A program made the position numbers and the translations under genes. Shown piece after piece: positions 12,980 to 25,070 of a stretch of DNA of 64,000 nt (positions are counted from its first letter, which is position 1; every line of letters begins with the position of its first letter). This DNA comes from Ulota crispa (lineage: Eukaryota > Streptophyta > Bryopsida > Orthotrichales > Orthotrichaceae). The notes beneath the pieces are model-generated. The model did no database searches. It was not told where the DNA came from and saw only the letters and a list, made by a program, of their open reading frames with translations. The stretch is from the NCBI GenBank assembly GCA_963920765.1, contig OY987244.1, positions 18,332,358-18,396,357 on the forward strand. Direction: 5' to 3'.

Positions 12980-13222
12980 TGTCACGAACATAGAAATATA
13001 AAGATAATCGATAAGAACTAAAAATGAATTTGGATTCAAGGATGAAGAACAAATAATAAAAGAAGTAAGCAATGGCTCTAAGAGATGTGTTTTCGAGTCT
13101 GCATAACACTTCAGCCTCAGCCTCTATATATACTTTGATCTAAAATGAAAAAAGTCTAAAGTAAAAGACATTTTAAAATCAAAAGTAAAAGAATACAGAA
13201 CATTCCGAAGTAACGTCCCTAA
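12980..13222 (-). repeat. LTR of the gypsy fossil (5' LTR)
   Basis: This is the partner of the LTR at 7333-7571. It starts TGTCACGAACATAG on the plus strand. A clear target duplication could not be fixed because the left boundary has drifted. Confidence 0.75.
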
Positions 13223-13639
13223 TACTAGTGGTTTGATCATTCTCTACTTTTTATTGACTATTGTTTTTCCATGTGTTTTACAACTCTAAATGATTTGAAA
13301 TTTTTCAAGTGTGTACCCAACTTGCTTTGAAAAAAAAATCCAAAATATTACAACCATTTTGGAATTTTTTTCATACAAATATGACCTTGTGAATTGCAGT
13401 TGCTTAGATCTTTGCAGAAACAAAAAATGGTTTTTTGTCAATTCAAACTCAAATATCTAGCAGTCTATATGGTGAAAACTCTTGATTTTTTTTTCACATC
13501 TTTTGATACTATTTTAGTACAAGATCTTACAGCTACATTTGTCAAAAAAAGTTTTTTCCTAACATTTGATATTTGTACTAGAAATGGCAATTTTAGAGCC
13601 ATTTTGGTAAACAATTGAGCTTAGTGCTTTAGGGATTAA

Positions 13640-14231
13640 ATCCTTACTCTCTTTGGACATTATGGTTCTAATTGAAGTTTTTATGATAAAATTTGTGAAA
13701 ATAGATTTATATGTGAGAATGCGATGATTTTTACCCCATCAAAGTTTTTTTTTTTTCAAATTTTGTCACTTGTGGTATTAACGGAGGTGAATATGAAACA
13801 ATTTTATTACAATTGAAGGTAGTTGAGCAAGTGATTGTGCAATGATTAATGTGCTTTAAGACTTTGTTGTCTTATTTAAATTTAGATGGTGCTTATTAGC
13901 TTTTTAATGTTGCAATTATTGTTTATTTTTCAATTAGGTTGAAAATGGCAATCCTAGTTGAACATGGGTTTATTTCATTTTTAGAAATTAATGAAATGCT
14001 AAAAATCAATTAGAGTGCTAAATTTCACCAAATTTGAATTCAAGATTACTTTTGACGTACTTTTTGAATTAAAAGTCTGTATTACTATTTAAAAAAATAT
14101 CAAGCTTTCAATGTTTAGACAATGCAATGATTTTGCATTCTAATGTACTCTTGTTAAATTTTGTTATCTTTAATTAGTCTCATAACAAAATGAAAATCTT
14201 TCCTTTTTCCCATTTGGAATAGAATTCTTCT
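13640..14231. other. AT-rich non-coding stretch
   Basis: No gene or repeat ends were recognised. Confidence 0.5.
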
Positions 14232-14728
14232 TTGACCCCTAATGGACTAAGCCTTGTTTTCTATAAAAAGTCATTGAAAAGTGCCACTTACACGGGAATG
14301 AAAAGAAAAGTAAGAAAAAAAGTTTCTTTTGGATATCCAATTGTAGGACCTTGCCCTAGACTACGTGAGGTACTTTTGGGAAAAAAATCAGCTCCTTTCA
14401 AATGGAGGAGAGATATTGACATTTGAAGGAAAAAAAGATTTTCTCCTTTTTGTCCAAAAATTTTAGAGCTGTTGACCACTCTTATTACAAAAATAATGAT
14501 CTACACCAAGCTGAGGTTTAACAGCTCCACTTAGTAGACCAAAATAATCATGTGTGGAACAATTTTCAAATGAATTGGAGGTGTACAACATACTTCAAAA
14601 AATGTTTGAACATTGGAAGGTCATGAAATTTGCAGATATGCTAAGAAAAATAGAAAGCTTTATGTAAAATTCAAAATTTTGATTACACAAATTAAAGTGA
14701 TGAAAACCTAGGAATCTTACCATATTGC

Positions 14729-14730
14729 CA

Positions 14731-14761
<31 letters not shown>

Positions 14762-14763
14762 AA
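14729..14763. repeat. (AAAT)n microsatellite
   Basis: About eight copies of a TAAA unit in tandem. Confidence 0.85.
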
Positions 14764-15030
14764 TATTTATATACAACCCACTCAAAAAATTTATAATTAA
14801 TTTTTTTACAATGGACAGCTAGAATGGAGAATTGGGCATCTTGCAAAATGGGTATATTCTACACCACCCCATGTGTTGCCCCTCTAGATTCCCACTTTTT
14901 TTTTTAACATTTACTTTGTAGATTGGCATTTGGCTAGTCTCGACCCATAGCCCTCCTCCCTACCCCATGCCCAACACTTGTTTTGGAACACGTGGGGTTT
15001 ACTCTCAGGTCCTAACCCTCCTACACTAGC

Positions 15031-16279
15031 TTAAAGCATCCTCAATCCATTTGTAGCAAAAGACCTCTGCATGTTCTTAGATTGGATTTGACAGCAGAGC
15101 AAGAGGAGGGCATGGGCATTTCTCAGCTCACTAACTCCCAATGCGAACACGTTATGGCATTCACTAAACATTGCTTTTTACTAGTTTTTGCCTTTTTTAA
15201 GTGTTTATGTGAGGAGATTCTTGTTAGAAACATCTAAAATTGCGTCAAGGTTAAAAAAATCAAACACTCTAGAGTGGTATTTAGGGCTTTCCAAAGAGTG
15301 CAGATATGTAAAAGAGGGACTCTTGCATGGGGATCCCTAAAAAATGTAGTTGCAACTACGTGCTGCATTGGAGCCCCGGTTTTCATGATCACTCAAGCTT
15401 GGATTTACTCTCGGTATAGGCTTTTCCATGCCTCTGTTATGGCTGGATTAGGGGGGTGTCAAACCTTTGATTTTGGGATAACTTTATCTTGAAATTCACT
15501 CAAAGTTATGGGTGGTTGCTCACAAGGCAATCCTAGAAGTTATCACCCTTACAAAGCTTCACAAACCACTTGATAACTATGGTTGCTTTCTCCACATAAC
15601 TCCTTTTCCTTTTCACTAGATGCACAATGGAATGAATTGTTAAGGAAAACTTCAAAATCTTCTCATTAAAACTAGCGGTTGGCACTAGCTACTTTGCGCA
15701 TTCACCATTAGCATTTTATTAGGATTTTCATATATTAAGTCAAATGCAAACTAAAAATTTCAATAAGTTTTCAAATTTTATCTATGTGATAATACCACAA
15801 AGAGTGGATATGTGATATTATAGAGGTGAGGATGTGATATTATAGAGGTGAGGATGTGATATTACAAAGGTCACTATGATTGTATCCATATTATCATAGT
15901 GGAGATGTGATATTATAGAGGTAATCGTGATTTTAGTAATATGATGTTGCTACTAATCATACCACTAAAAGCACAGTTACCTCTTTAATATCAAATCCTT
16001 ACCCTTTTTAAAATCACATCCTTACCTCTTTAATATTACATTATCCTTTTTTAATATCACATAACCTTAATTAGCTTGCTAGAAGAGAGTTACAAGATCA
16101 CTTGATAACATTTATAAAAATGGACCATAACTTTATAACTCTATCATCCACCTCTAGAGGTGGGTGTTAGAGTTATCACACATGATAACTGCAAAAGGTG
16201 ATAAAGTTATGAGCAAAATCACCAAAAGTTATCACGTGAAAAAACAAGGGGTTTGACACCCCTATTGGGGATGCTCTTA
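15031..16279. mobile_element. Possible Harbinger-like element with internal inverted repeats
   Basis: The left end AAGCATCCTCAATCC follows TTA at 15031-15033. The right end is ATTGGGGATGCTC followed by TTA at 16277-16279, giving approximate 14-bp inverted ends and a TTA duplication as in PIF/Harbinger. Inside, GGGGTGTCAAACC at about 15450 pairs with GGTTTGACACCCC at about 16245. Many GTTATCAC/GTGATAAC segments pair between the halves. An alternative reading is a smaller element starting near 15445. Confidence 0.4.
15812..15877 (+). repeat. 22-bp tandem repeat, three copies
   Basis: The unit GTGATATTATAGAGGTGAGG plus AT occurs three times, the last diverged. Related inverse units occur near 15980-16060. 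Confidence 0.75.
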
Positions 16280-16792
16280 GATCCCCACCACTTGCTCCTG
16301 GCACTTGATTTTTGAGCTGCCACGTGGAGCTAGTTTCTAACCACCCTAGCTTTTTTACAGTTCATTGGCTTTGAGGCCCTCTAGTTGTTGTAGGTTTAGG
16401 CTAGGTTTTCACAGTTTCCCTAACATTTATTGCCCACCTTGTTGCATTTCCTTGCTCTTGCAAGTTGCCAATTATGCTAATCAACTCTCATATACAAAGG
16501 TGAGGAGCTACATGTATTGTCTTCCTCCTCCACTTTAAAAAAATATTTCTATAATTTGTCAATTGCTAGGATGAAGAAAATATTAAATGCCCAAATAGAT
16601 CTTTGAATTTCACATTGGGGTAAAAGTTTGAGCCCTCCAAAAGCCCCCTACAAAGTCTCTAAAGGGCTCTTAAAACATGTACTTACTACAACAAACAAAT
16701 CACCAATCCCCTCTTTCTGCTCACCCTTTGAATCCAATGCAATCATGAAAAATATATCAATATGTTATCCCAATTGGACAATAACTATGGGG

Positions 16793-17187
16793 AGATTGGT
16801 ATGTCTACCACACCCCTAAGGTAAATTCTTGATTTCTACCATCAAATAGTTGAATTTGAGAATTTAGAATTCAGATTTGGACTTAGAGACTATGATTTAG
16901 TTTGGAATCATAGAAAGGTTCTAATTGAACAACACCCAATGAAAAAGCTTATCTTTTCTATAAACAAAAGCAAAATTAATGCTTTTCCCCTGAGCTAAGC
17001 TTTTTCATTGGGTGTTGTTCAAATACAACCTTTTTTTTATGGTTCTACACAAAATTAAGGTCTCTCAATCCAAATCTGAATTCCAAATTCTCAAATTCAA
17101 CTATTTGATGGTAGAAATCTAAAATTTACCCTAGAGTGTGGTAGAATAGCTGAACGGGTGTGGTAGACATATCAATCCCCTAAATAT
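16793..17187. repeat. 395-bp near-perfect foldback (hairpin)
   Basis: The left arm from GGTATGTCTACCACACCC to ACACCCAATGAAAAAGCTTA pairs with the inverse on the right over about 170-180 bp per arm, with a loop of about 45 bp. Matching anchor stretches include CTACCATCAAATAGTTGAAT and its complement at about 17098. It lies inside the Mutator-like element and may be a separate insertion. A transcript would form a long double-stranded stem. Confidence 0.8.
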
Positions 17188-17273
17188 GGATACAAATGTA
17201 TGGTAGGACCATAAATTCTACTTTGCTCTATTTGAATAGATGAGTGAAGTATTTATATAATGACTAGTGAGTA

Positions 17274-17297
17274 CATATATATATATATATATATATA
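17274..17297. repeat. (TA)n microsatellite
   Basis: A pure TA run lying inside the Mutator-like element. Confidence 0.8.
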
Positions 17298-17570
17298 AAA
17301 TAAGTGCAATGCTTTTATTATTAATTTGGATTGTGCATGTGGCTTAGGTCCTTCATACAAGGTAGCAATGGGTATGAGTGCCTTTTTCTTGTACTAATGC
17401 TATTGAATAAACAACTTGGTTTGTCAAACCTTAGGGGGCTCTTGGAGGGCTCAAACTTTTGCTTATGCTCTCAGTAAAAGTTTAAAAAAACCACACAACT
17501 AGTTTAAATGTAGGTACATGCTCAAAATCCATTTGTCCCTTGAGGGGAAACTTGGTCTTTTAGGGGTTAA

Positions 17571-18381
17571 CCTTTGTCCCACAAATGCATTAGTTATACA
17601 AAACTTCAAAATAAAATGAAATCGTTTGTATATTTTTAGTAAAACTCTATTTTGTTTAAAAAAATTGTAAGTTGTTTTTCAACTTAGTAAAATTTCTTTG
17701 TGATTTAGAATTTCTACCTACAAGAAGTTTCCAAATGAAGCACTTGATCGAATGTACTTTTGCATCAATAATTTAATTTTGGAAAATGTTTTGAAAATTT
17801 ATGCATCTACTATTGTTTTTTTGTTTAATAGACCCTTGTGGGCCCCATTGATGCATGCATGTCTAGCTCAAAAAGAAAGTGCTTGCGCTAACAAGGCTAT
17901 TTCAGCCTATTTGGATGTATAGATAGCTACAAGCCAATACAAGCAAGCTCCTTTGGTGCAAACCCAATATCCAACCGCCCCTACCCTTTTCCCTAGTGCA
18001 GTTGGTTGCTTTGCTTGCTTTTGTGAGAAGTCCATAAAAAATAGCATGCTCAATTTCTCTTTAGTATAAAAGTTATCCATAAAACACTAATAACTTTTGA
18101 ATTTTAAATCTAATTTAAATATAAAAAACTATATTCCTTTGTGGTCCTTGCCAAATTTATATTTCCAAAAAGAAAGAGAAAAACAAAAATTAATCAAAAA
18201 TCTCAATAGAACAAGCTTGCCCATATCCCATTTTGTCCCTTAGGAACAATGAGCTTTTAGGGGTTAAGAACCAAATTTGAGATTCATAATTCACAAAGCT
18301 TGTAACTTTGTGTTCATTGCCAAGCAATATTGTGAAGTGAGATCAAGTTTAAATTGGTAATTGATATCTTGGGTAATACAA
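17571..18381. other. AT-rich stretch ending in a TTAA-family right end
   Basis: No gene was seen. GAGCTTTTAGGGG plus TTAA at 18263-18266 is a right terminus of the TTAA family; its matching left end was not identified. Confidence 0.45.
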
Positions 18382-19215
18382 TCAACCCCTAAAGGACCTA
18401 ACCACGTTTTTTTTGGCATCATAGCAATTTTGGGTAGGCTAGTACCAATGAAAAAATAAAATAATTTCTACAGAAATTTTAGAGGATGTGTGCTCAAGGA
18501 ATAGCTTTCCAATGCATTAATTTTTCAATCATTTAAATTTGTAAACAAAAAGTTATGATAGAAAATAGAACTTTGCTAGCTTGTTAGGCATGTCTAATTG
18601 AAAAAATTAATCACCTTGCAATTGGAATTTTGGAATATTGCCCAAAAGTTGAGGGGCAAAGCTATTTTTTGGTTTTGATCCAACTTTATTCCATGTAGGC
18701 AACTCTTTTTACATACTCCCCTTTACTTCACCTTAGGTGGATGTGAGTATGTGATCCTAAGTTGATCAAGCTTCTCAAAGCCACAATTTTTGGCTGGTTT
18801 CCCTTTTTTTTTCCCACTCTCTAAAGTTGACTAAAATTTAAAGCTCTATTGTTCACATTTTGAAATAATGATTGTATATGGAAGCTAAATATTGTTGAAA
18901 AAACAACTTTGTTGTAGAGTTTTCTTGAAGCTAGTTTCCTATTCCAAAATTTTTAGTATGTATTTCTTGATTTAAAATGTTATGAACTTTTTTGGACATG
19001 TGGTCAACACTATAAAATCATCAATTAAAAAAACTACAATAAAAAAAGTGAAATTGGTTCGTGCAAAAGCCTCCCCAAATTAGAATTGCCTAGAATTTGA
19101 AAGCCCCAAAAAATCTAATTCTCTCTTCAAACCCTATAATCTCACAATGAGTCCATTAAAAATCTTTCACCTTTTTACTATAGAATAATGAAGTAGTCTT
19201 TTACTGTATTTTGAA
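18382..19215 (+). mobile_element. TTAA-family element, long subfamily (partial boundaries)
   Basis: It starts TCAA plus CCCCTAAAGGACCTAACC, followed by a TTTTTTTTGGCATCATAGC segment. It is collinear over at least 800 bp with 45819-46895, sharing stretches such as GAGGGGCAAAGC/GAGGGGTAGAG and AACCCTATAATCTCACAAT. The right end is not certain; TTAATCCTTAAGCGCC at about 19782 is a candidate. Confidence 0.5.
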
Positions 19216-22200
19216 TTTAAGCCAATCTCTTTTTTTTGAAACTTTAATTGAAGTTTTAAAGCCCCATTCTATACTTTGGTTTTGTTTTCACACTTCTACA
19301 AAAATCTAAGTAAATGAATTTGTACCATATCATCCTTCCATCCATCATTTATTTGTAAGTTGATATTCTCTTAAATAAATCAAATCAAGTACATAATGAA
19401 AGCTCTTTCTAAGTCTTAAACAATAAATTCTCTCATATATTCTTCAATGAAAAAAAAGCCTACTTTTATAATTTAACCTAGGTATAGCTAATAGCTCTTA
19501 ATTATGTTAAAACATCAAACAATTCAAGTAAAATTGGTATGATAGTAGCCGATTTTACAAGGCTAAAGTCTTTTAAATCAAACCTACTTTTATACACTTG
19601 AAAATGATTTGAAACTCAATTGTATGCATGTTACACTAGGTGTATTTATATAATGATCTTGTAATTTTCTTGTGATTTATTTGTTTTTCACTATTGGTGC
19701 ATGTGAGAACCATAGTTTGTAAAGCATCTCTCAACCATATACAATTTTTTGACAATTTGAAACTTTTTAGAAATGTACCTTAATCCTTAAGCGCCTAGGC
19801 CATAGTGTACTATTGCTAGAGATTGAAAAGAAAATCAATAATGGCACAAGTGTATTTCAGTCACAAACAATTGTACAAAGGTGGCAGGGAGTAGGTTTGA
19901 AGTACAATTGAGTGATTCTATAAGATTGTACTTTTTAGTCTACAACTCTACATGGACAATTCAATTGGAGGCAAATTGCTTGATTTTAGCTTTTTCAATT
20001 TCAAAGACTAGGCACTCAAGGGTAATGCTAAAAACAAAAACGCTTGTAGTTGGGAGAAACTAAGCAAATAAAACAATAACCCAAATTGCAAAAGTCATGT
20101 TTTTTTTTTTATTTAGTGTTGAGTTGATTATCCAAAAGTGCTGATGACAAGGACTGTTGTGACTTTCCCACACTTTGGAAGAAGGCTAATTTTTTGACAA
20201 AAATAGACATCAAGACTATTTTAAACAAGGCATAGAAAATTTGTTAAATAACCTTGCAAGAAACCACTAATGTTGTCTCAACTAAGGTGCATGTGACAAA
20301 TATCCACCATGCGCTAAATGAAGTCAAAATTGCAAGGTTTGGTTGCCTATAAAGAGCTGTTTTTTCCCTCAAAGTGTTGAGAGACAAGTCTCTACTTTGC
20401 AAAGGAGCACAAAAACTAAATAATTGCACAATGAAACAATATCATTTGAATAAATGAGTCAACTTTTGAAATTGAAAAGAACTCATGTTAGATTTGTATA
20501 TGAAAAATTTGTAGTGAGGAGTACTTGGATAGCTGCCTTGCACCAAGCTCCAAAAGCAAGACTTATATAATAATTTATGGAGCTTTTTGTGGTTCCTTGA
20601 AGTCTTGCCTTGGCATGATGCTTACAAAAAGATGCACTGTAGATTTGTAGTCAACTTTGTTGAAACTATCTACTAGGGACCACTAAAAGAGTTTCTTCCA
20701 CTAATACTAGGAGCAATCTCTATGGGACATGGAGCCATAGTTCAATTTAGCCTTGCCTATAAAATAATAACTTGAAGATTGTCACATGGAGAAGCTTGTG
20801 TAGTCAAGGCAGTTTCCAAATCTCAATTTCATTGAGAATCTATTGTAAAAGATGAAGTTAGGTGTCTAGAGACTCTCAACAATATTAAGAAATGTCAAAA
20901 AGATGAATGTGACATTGAGAGGATTTATGAATAAATTGAGATCTGAGAGCACTACTTTTGAATTACATATCAAATACATGCTAAACAAATGGTTGTTGTG
21001 ATAAAGGCAAAAGTGGATCAATCAAATGGAAATAGTGCATTACAAAAAAAAATTGAAATATTTTGAATTGGGACTTTGTTGTAGCTTATGCATATTTGCT
21101 TCTCATCATATTTACAAATTTTTAGGTCAATTACAATTGTATAAAATTGTGTGCATTGTTTTTACATCTATAGTTCAAAGAGTGGTGGTAATAGCAAAGT
21201 GACAAGTCATAAATTTTTACTAGACTGTTGGATATGGCCAATTTTTTGCTATTTTGTGATTTTTTAAGCTGATTTTTTTTATAGCAATAATATCAATATT
21301 GAAAAAAGAATCCTAATGATGTATAAATCTTCTAAGGGATTTGTAGAAAGTTGTTACTTTGCAATTTTTGATGTTAGAAGAATATAATCATATCCATAAA
21401 GTTTGGGTTGAATTACAAAAAGCAAACTTATTTTGTGTTTGATATCCTTTGTAGAAGGAATTTTGCAAAAATGCATTAATATACTTAAACTAAAATCTTG
21501 CTTATTTTGCATTTCCCAAAAGTATGTAACAAAGTGAGAATCTCAAGGATTTTTATGCGTTAGAATCTTTAGAGAAATTGTGAAAAAGGATCAATTTAAA
21601 AAAAACCTTGAGTTATATATAAATAAAAAAAACAAGAAAGTGATAAGTTTTTTTATACCAAAATTGTGCATCTTGTCTCCAAACAATGTTCAAACATACC
21701 ACATAGATTAGTAACATAAGTGAAATTCCATCAATAATTCCAATACCACAAAGACATGTAAAAAATGAAGGCATGCAAATGTCTATTGCTTTTTGCAACT
21801 TGTAACAAAATATCATATCTTATTATAAGTTGACAATCCAACTTATTTTGCAAATAGTTTTATAAAGCAACCAAAGTACTGTACTAAATCACCAAAATTC
21901 CATAATATAACCAAGTATGAGAGAAAGTGTTGCAAAAGTGCGTATGTTCAATATGTTTAATAAACTGACATACGAGAAAACTTTGGAACTTAAAATTTGG
22001 AGGGAAATGAAACACTTAGGCATTGATGTTACTTTTTTTTCATTTCTCAATTTTTGGGATTATGTTATATGTTTTTTGCTATTGCCCAATTTGCATTCCA
22101 TTCTCTTAACCATTCAATAATGTAGCCTCAATATTCCTTAAAATGCTCTATAAGGTATTTACACAATCTTACATTGTAAGTCAACACATCACAACAAACA

Positions 22201-25000
22201 TTCACATAGATTTCTTTATTAATTATTTTAAGAATTTTATTGAACCTTTATGAGAACCTTGACAATCTGAAAAAATTCTTTCACACTTTAGATTTGTTTT
22301 TTATACTTCATTTGAAATCATTGTGAACATTCAAAGTTCTTGTTATGATTGCTACCAAAATCAACTTTAGACTCTCATCTTTACATATACTTTCTCTCTA
22401 CAAAGGGTTTTGTAAAAATTACAATTTTGATTAATACTTGCAATTTGCTGCAACAATTTTGATTAAGTTATGCTACACAAACAAGTAGAGATTCAAGGAA
22501 TAAGGACTTCTCCCTTGGAGTAATGAAGAAGAACAATAGTTTCCATGCAACACGTAATCAAAATCTAACTCTTCATTTGCTCTAAATGTCATTGATGATG
22601 GAGGTTAAGAGGAATGGTTGTTTATAAAGCAACTAGGATCTCTAAAACAACCTTCACAATAAAATTGTGCAACTCCTAATATCTAAAATTTTGACCACAT
22701 GCACTTTACATTGCAATTTTTGGACTTTTTGAAAAATCAACAATTTTTACTATCTCATATATTCTCATACATTTACTACAAATGTTGACTTTGTAACCTA
22801 CCACAAATAATATTTACAACAAATTTTGAGTATGTAAGTACATGTTTTACCTTTTTACAAGAATCAAGTGCATGATTATAGGCCAGTGTAAAATACCAAA
22901 TTTAGTGTTAGTTTCACCAAGTTTAATACTTTTGCACTTGGGTTTCTAATCATGCACTCAAAATCCCCCTATGCTAACAAAACAATGAAAATCCCAAGGT
23001 TCTTCATGATTGACATTGGTTTTTGAACAAAATTACACTAAGTGTATAAATAACAAAAATCATCAAGTTTGTCAAATATTTTTAAAATAACATCTAATCC
23101 TATGCAAAAAAAACCACCATAAAGTGCACTTAACCAGGTGCAAAAACAAGAAATTAGGTCCCATTTAGGACAGCAACTTTTTATTCATGGTACAATTGAA
23201 TTTTGCTTTTGAATTCTAATATGTATTAGTCAATTCCAAGTTAAAAAATATTTGATTGAATAAAATTAAAGTGATCTCTCAAATATACAATAATTACAGC
23301 AAAGTTGCACAATTGTTTGAAAATTAATAGGGCTAAATTTTTTTTCATTATATAAAATTTCTAAGTTTGTTTTGAACTTATGATAATCAATTTGTGATTT
23401 GAAGTGTCATAATAATGGTAAAGTTCATCGAAACCTTTTCAATATCACTTGATCTAATACAAATAAAACTCTGGGGAATTAGTTCAAAAGTTCATAAACC
23501 AATTCATGATTGGAATAGACATGTCCCAACGAAAATGTGACCATCTATATCTGATATACATGTGGTAAGGATTGGAAATTTGTGATGCTCTAAAATGAAT
23601 AAAATGCATAATTACTTACAATCAGACTGAATTGTTGCACAGTAAATTGAAGCTAAAGCAAATCTTGAATATGTAAATCATGAACCTTCATTGACAACTA
23701 ATTTCAAATAGCATCTCAATAACACAACATAATCATTGTAAGTAAAAAAATGACATATAATGGGTTAAGTTTGGGAAAAAGAATCACTTACATTAAAAAG
23801 TGCATTTAGGTTGCCTTAACAATCAAATTGCCTTATCCTAAATAGTTACCTCATGACTCATTGCTTGGTCACTTAGAGGCATATGTAACTTTTTAAATGT
23901 TAGGATTTCACATGGTTTACAAAGTGGACTCCTAATTTCTTATTATGCACTTTGTTGTTGTAGCCAAGTGGCTTGACCTTTTAAAAATTGTGCATTGCAT
24001 TCAATATTGATGAAATTATTGCAATATCAATAAATAATTATATAGTGTCCAATTTCAAGAAATTAATGTTGGGCAACCTAAATGCACAATTTAGTATCAG
24101 TATCTCTTTATGGATTACCACTTTTCACTCACAACTCACCACTTACCACTTGATTATGAATTGCATTTGTAATCATATTAATAAAGAATCTTGCTATAGA
24201 TTACTTTATGTAAAATAGTAACTATCCAAATAGGATTGTTTTTTGATGTATATGACATCCAATGTCTAAACAACACATTACTCATTAATTTAGGGAAAAT
24301 TGCGATTTTGGGATTTTGGATTTGAAATCCTTGAAACTTGAAAGAGTATTTAGCATATGAGAATTCAAGAACATAAAACCCAAAAGCCCCAAAATTGCTT
24401 TTTTTCTCAAATGAATGAATAATATGTTAGACACTCAACTTCCAATTGATGCTTAATTTCTTATAAGCTTCAAATCCTTCAATAAGCCCAAATGAGATTT
24501 TCATGAAAAAATCCTATCATAAGTTTTTGTCTGACCCCATTTTTGATTTTTTCATGATTCTTAGGTCTTTCTCCAATTGAAGAAAACACAACCAAAATTC
24601 ATAATTAAATCACTCATTCAAGCACTCATTTCAAATTTTTCTTTATTTTTTCTACTTTCCTCACTACAAATATGGCTTTTTTTCTCCATAATTTCCCACA
24701 CCATGCTTCCAATTCTACATAATTTGCCAAAACAATTGTTGAATCACACACAATAAAAAAAATTGCACTCTTCTTTGTCATTAAAAAAGTGCTAACAGTT
24801 TGAGTTTATGAATGTTCCTCCCTCAAATCCTGCAAGTAGAACTTACATAATTTAAACAAAACACTTGACCAAAGTTTTTTGTATCCGACATGCCAAACTG
24901 ACTATAACAAAAACGGTAAAAGTATACCTAAAACTAAAGTCTTTAATGTCATCCTTTAAGTTTCTAATCAGTTATTATACTCTAATCAGAAAAATTCCAG
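19216..25000. other. AT-rich region without a supported gene
   Basis: Only short, low-complexity open frames were seen. About 20240-20960 is slightly less AT-rich and has broken coding-like runs on the plus strand (for example VLRDKSLLCKGAQKLN), but no family could be named. About 24500-25000 is homologous to the 3' flank of bHLH copy 3 (52950-53450), so it belongs to the duplicated segment. Confidence 0.5.
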
Positions 25001-25070
25001 GATCAGGCTGATCAGCTAGTATATAACTTTGTGAAACGAGATTGAAGACCTATGCATTCAGGCAGCAGTG

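Larger units (their letters stand above)
7333..13222 (-). mobile_element. Ty3/gypsy LTR retrotransposon fossil
   Basis: Two direct LTRs of about 240 bp bound a 5.4-kb interior transcribed on the minus strand. Reading right to left the parts are gag with a CCHC zinc knuckle, then reverse transcriptase with the YLDD box, then an RNase H-like segment. This order and these motifs fit Ty3/gypsy. The element is heavily broken throughout. The LTRs differ at roughly 30 of 230 positions by eye, so it is old. An AT-rich block at about 11860-12440 looks foreign to gag and may be a later insertion. Confidence 0.8.
6801..13639. mobile_element. TTAA-family element split by a Ty3/gypsy insertion
   Basis: The left end is TTAA plus CCCCTAAAGCATTAAACACC at 6801. 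The probable right end is GTGCTTTAGGGA plus TTAA at 13636-13639. Sequence at about 7100-7332 and again from about 13225 matches 42180-42480, where the same two flanks are continuous apart from ordinary divergence. The LTR element therefore entered an older DNA element. The left 100 bp resembles the ends at 18382 and 45819, so the copy may be mosaic. Confidence 0.55.
16630..17474. mobile_element. Mutator-like MITE with 9-bp target duplication
   Basis: TAAAAGTTT lies on both sides (16621-16629 and 17475-17483), exactly where the intact relative at 6030-6055 has a single copy. The left end is GAGCCCTCCAAAAGCCCCCT, which reappears inverted close to the right end. The right terminus extends about 20 bp further. 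A 9-bp duplication points to the Mutator superfamily. There is no coding capacity. Confidence 0.65.
14232..17570. mobile_element. TTAA-family element (GGACCA subfamily) carrying two insertions
   Basis: The left half (14236-14725) follows 5187-5700 closely. The right end (GGTCTTTTAGGGG plus TTAA at 17567-17570) follows 6100-6133. The left target reads TTGA, a decayed TTAA. Between the halves lie an inverted-repeat-rich insertion (about 15031-16279) and a Mutator-like element (16630-17474). These bring the 950-bp element to 3.3 kb. Confidence 0.65.
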
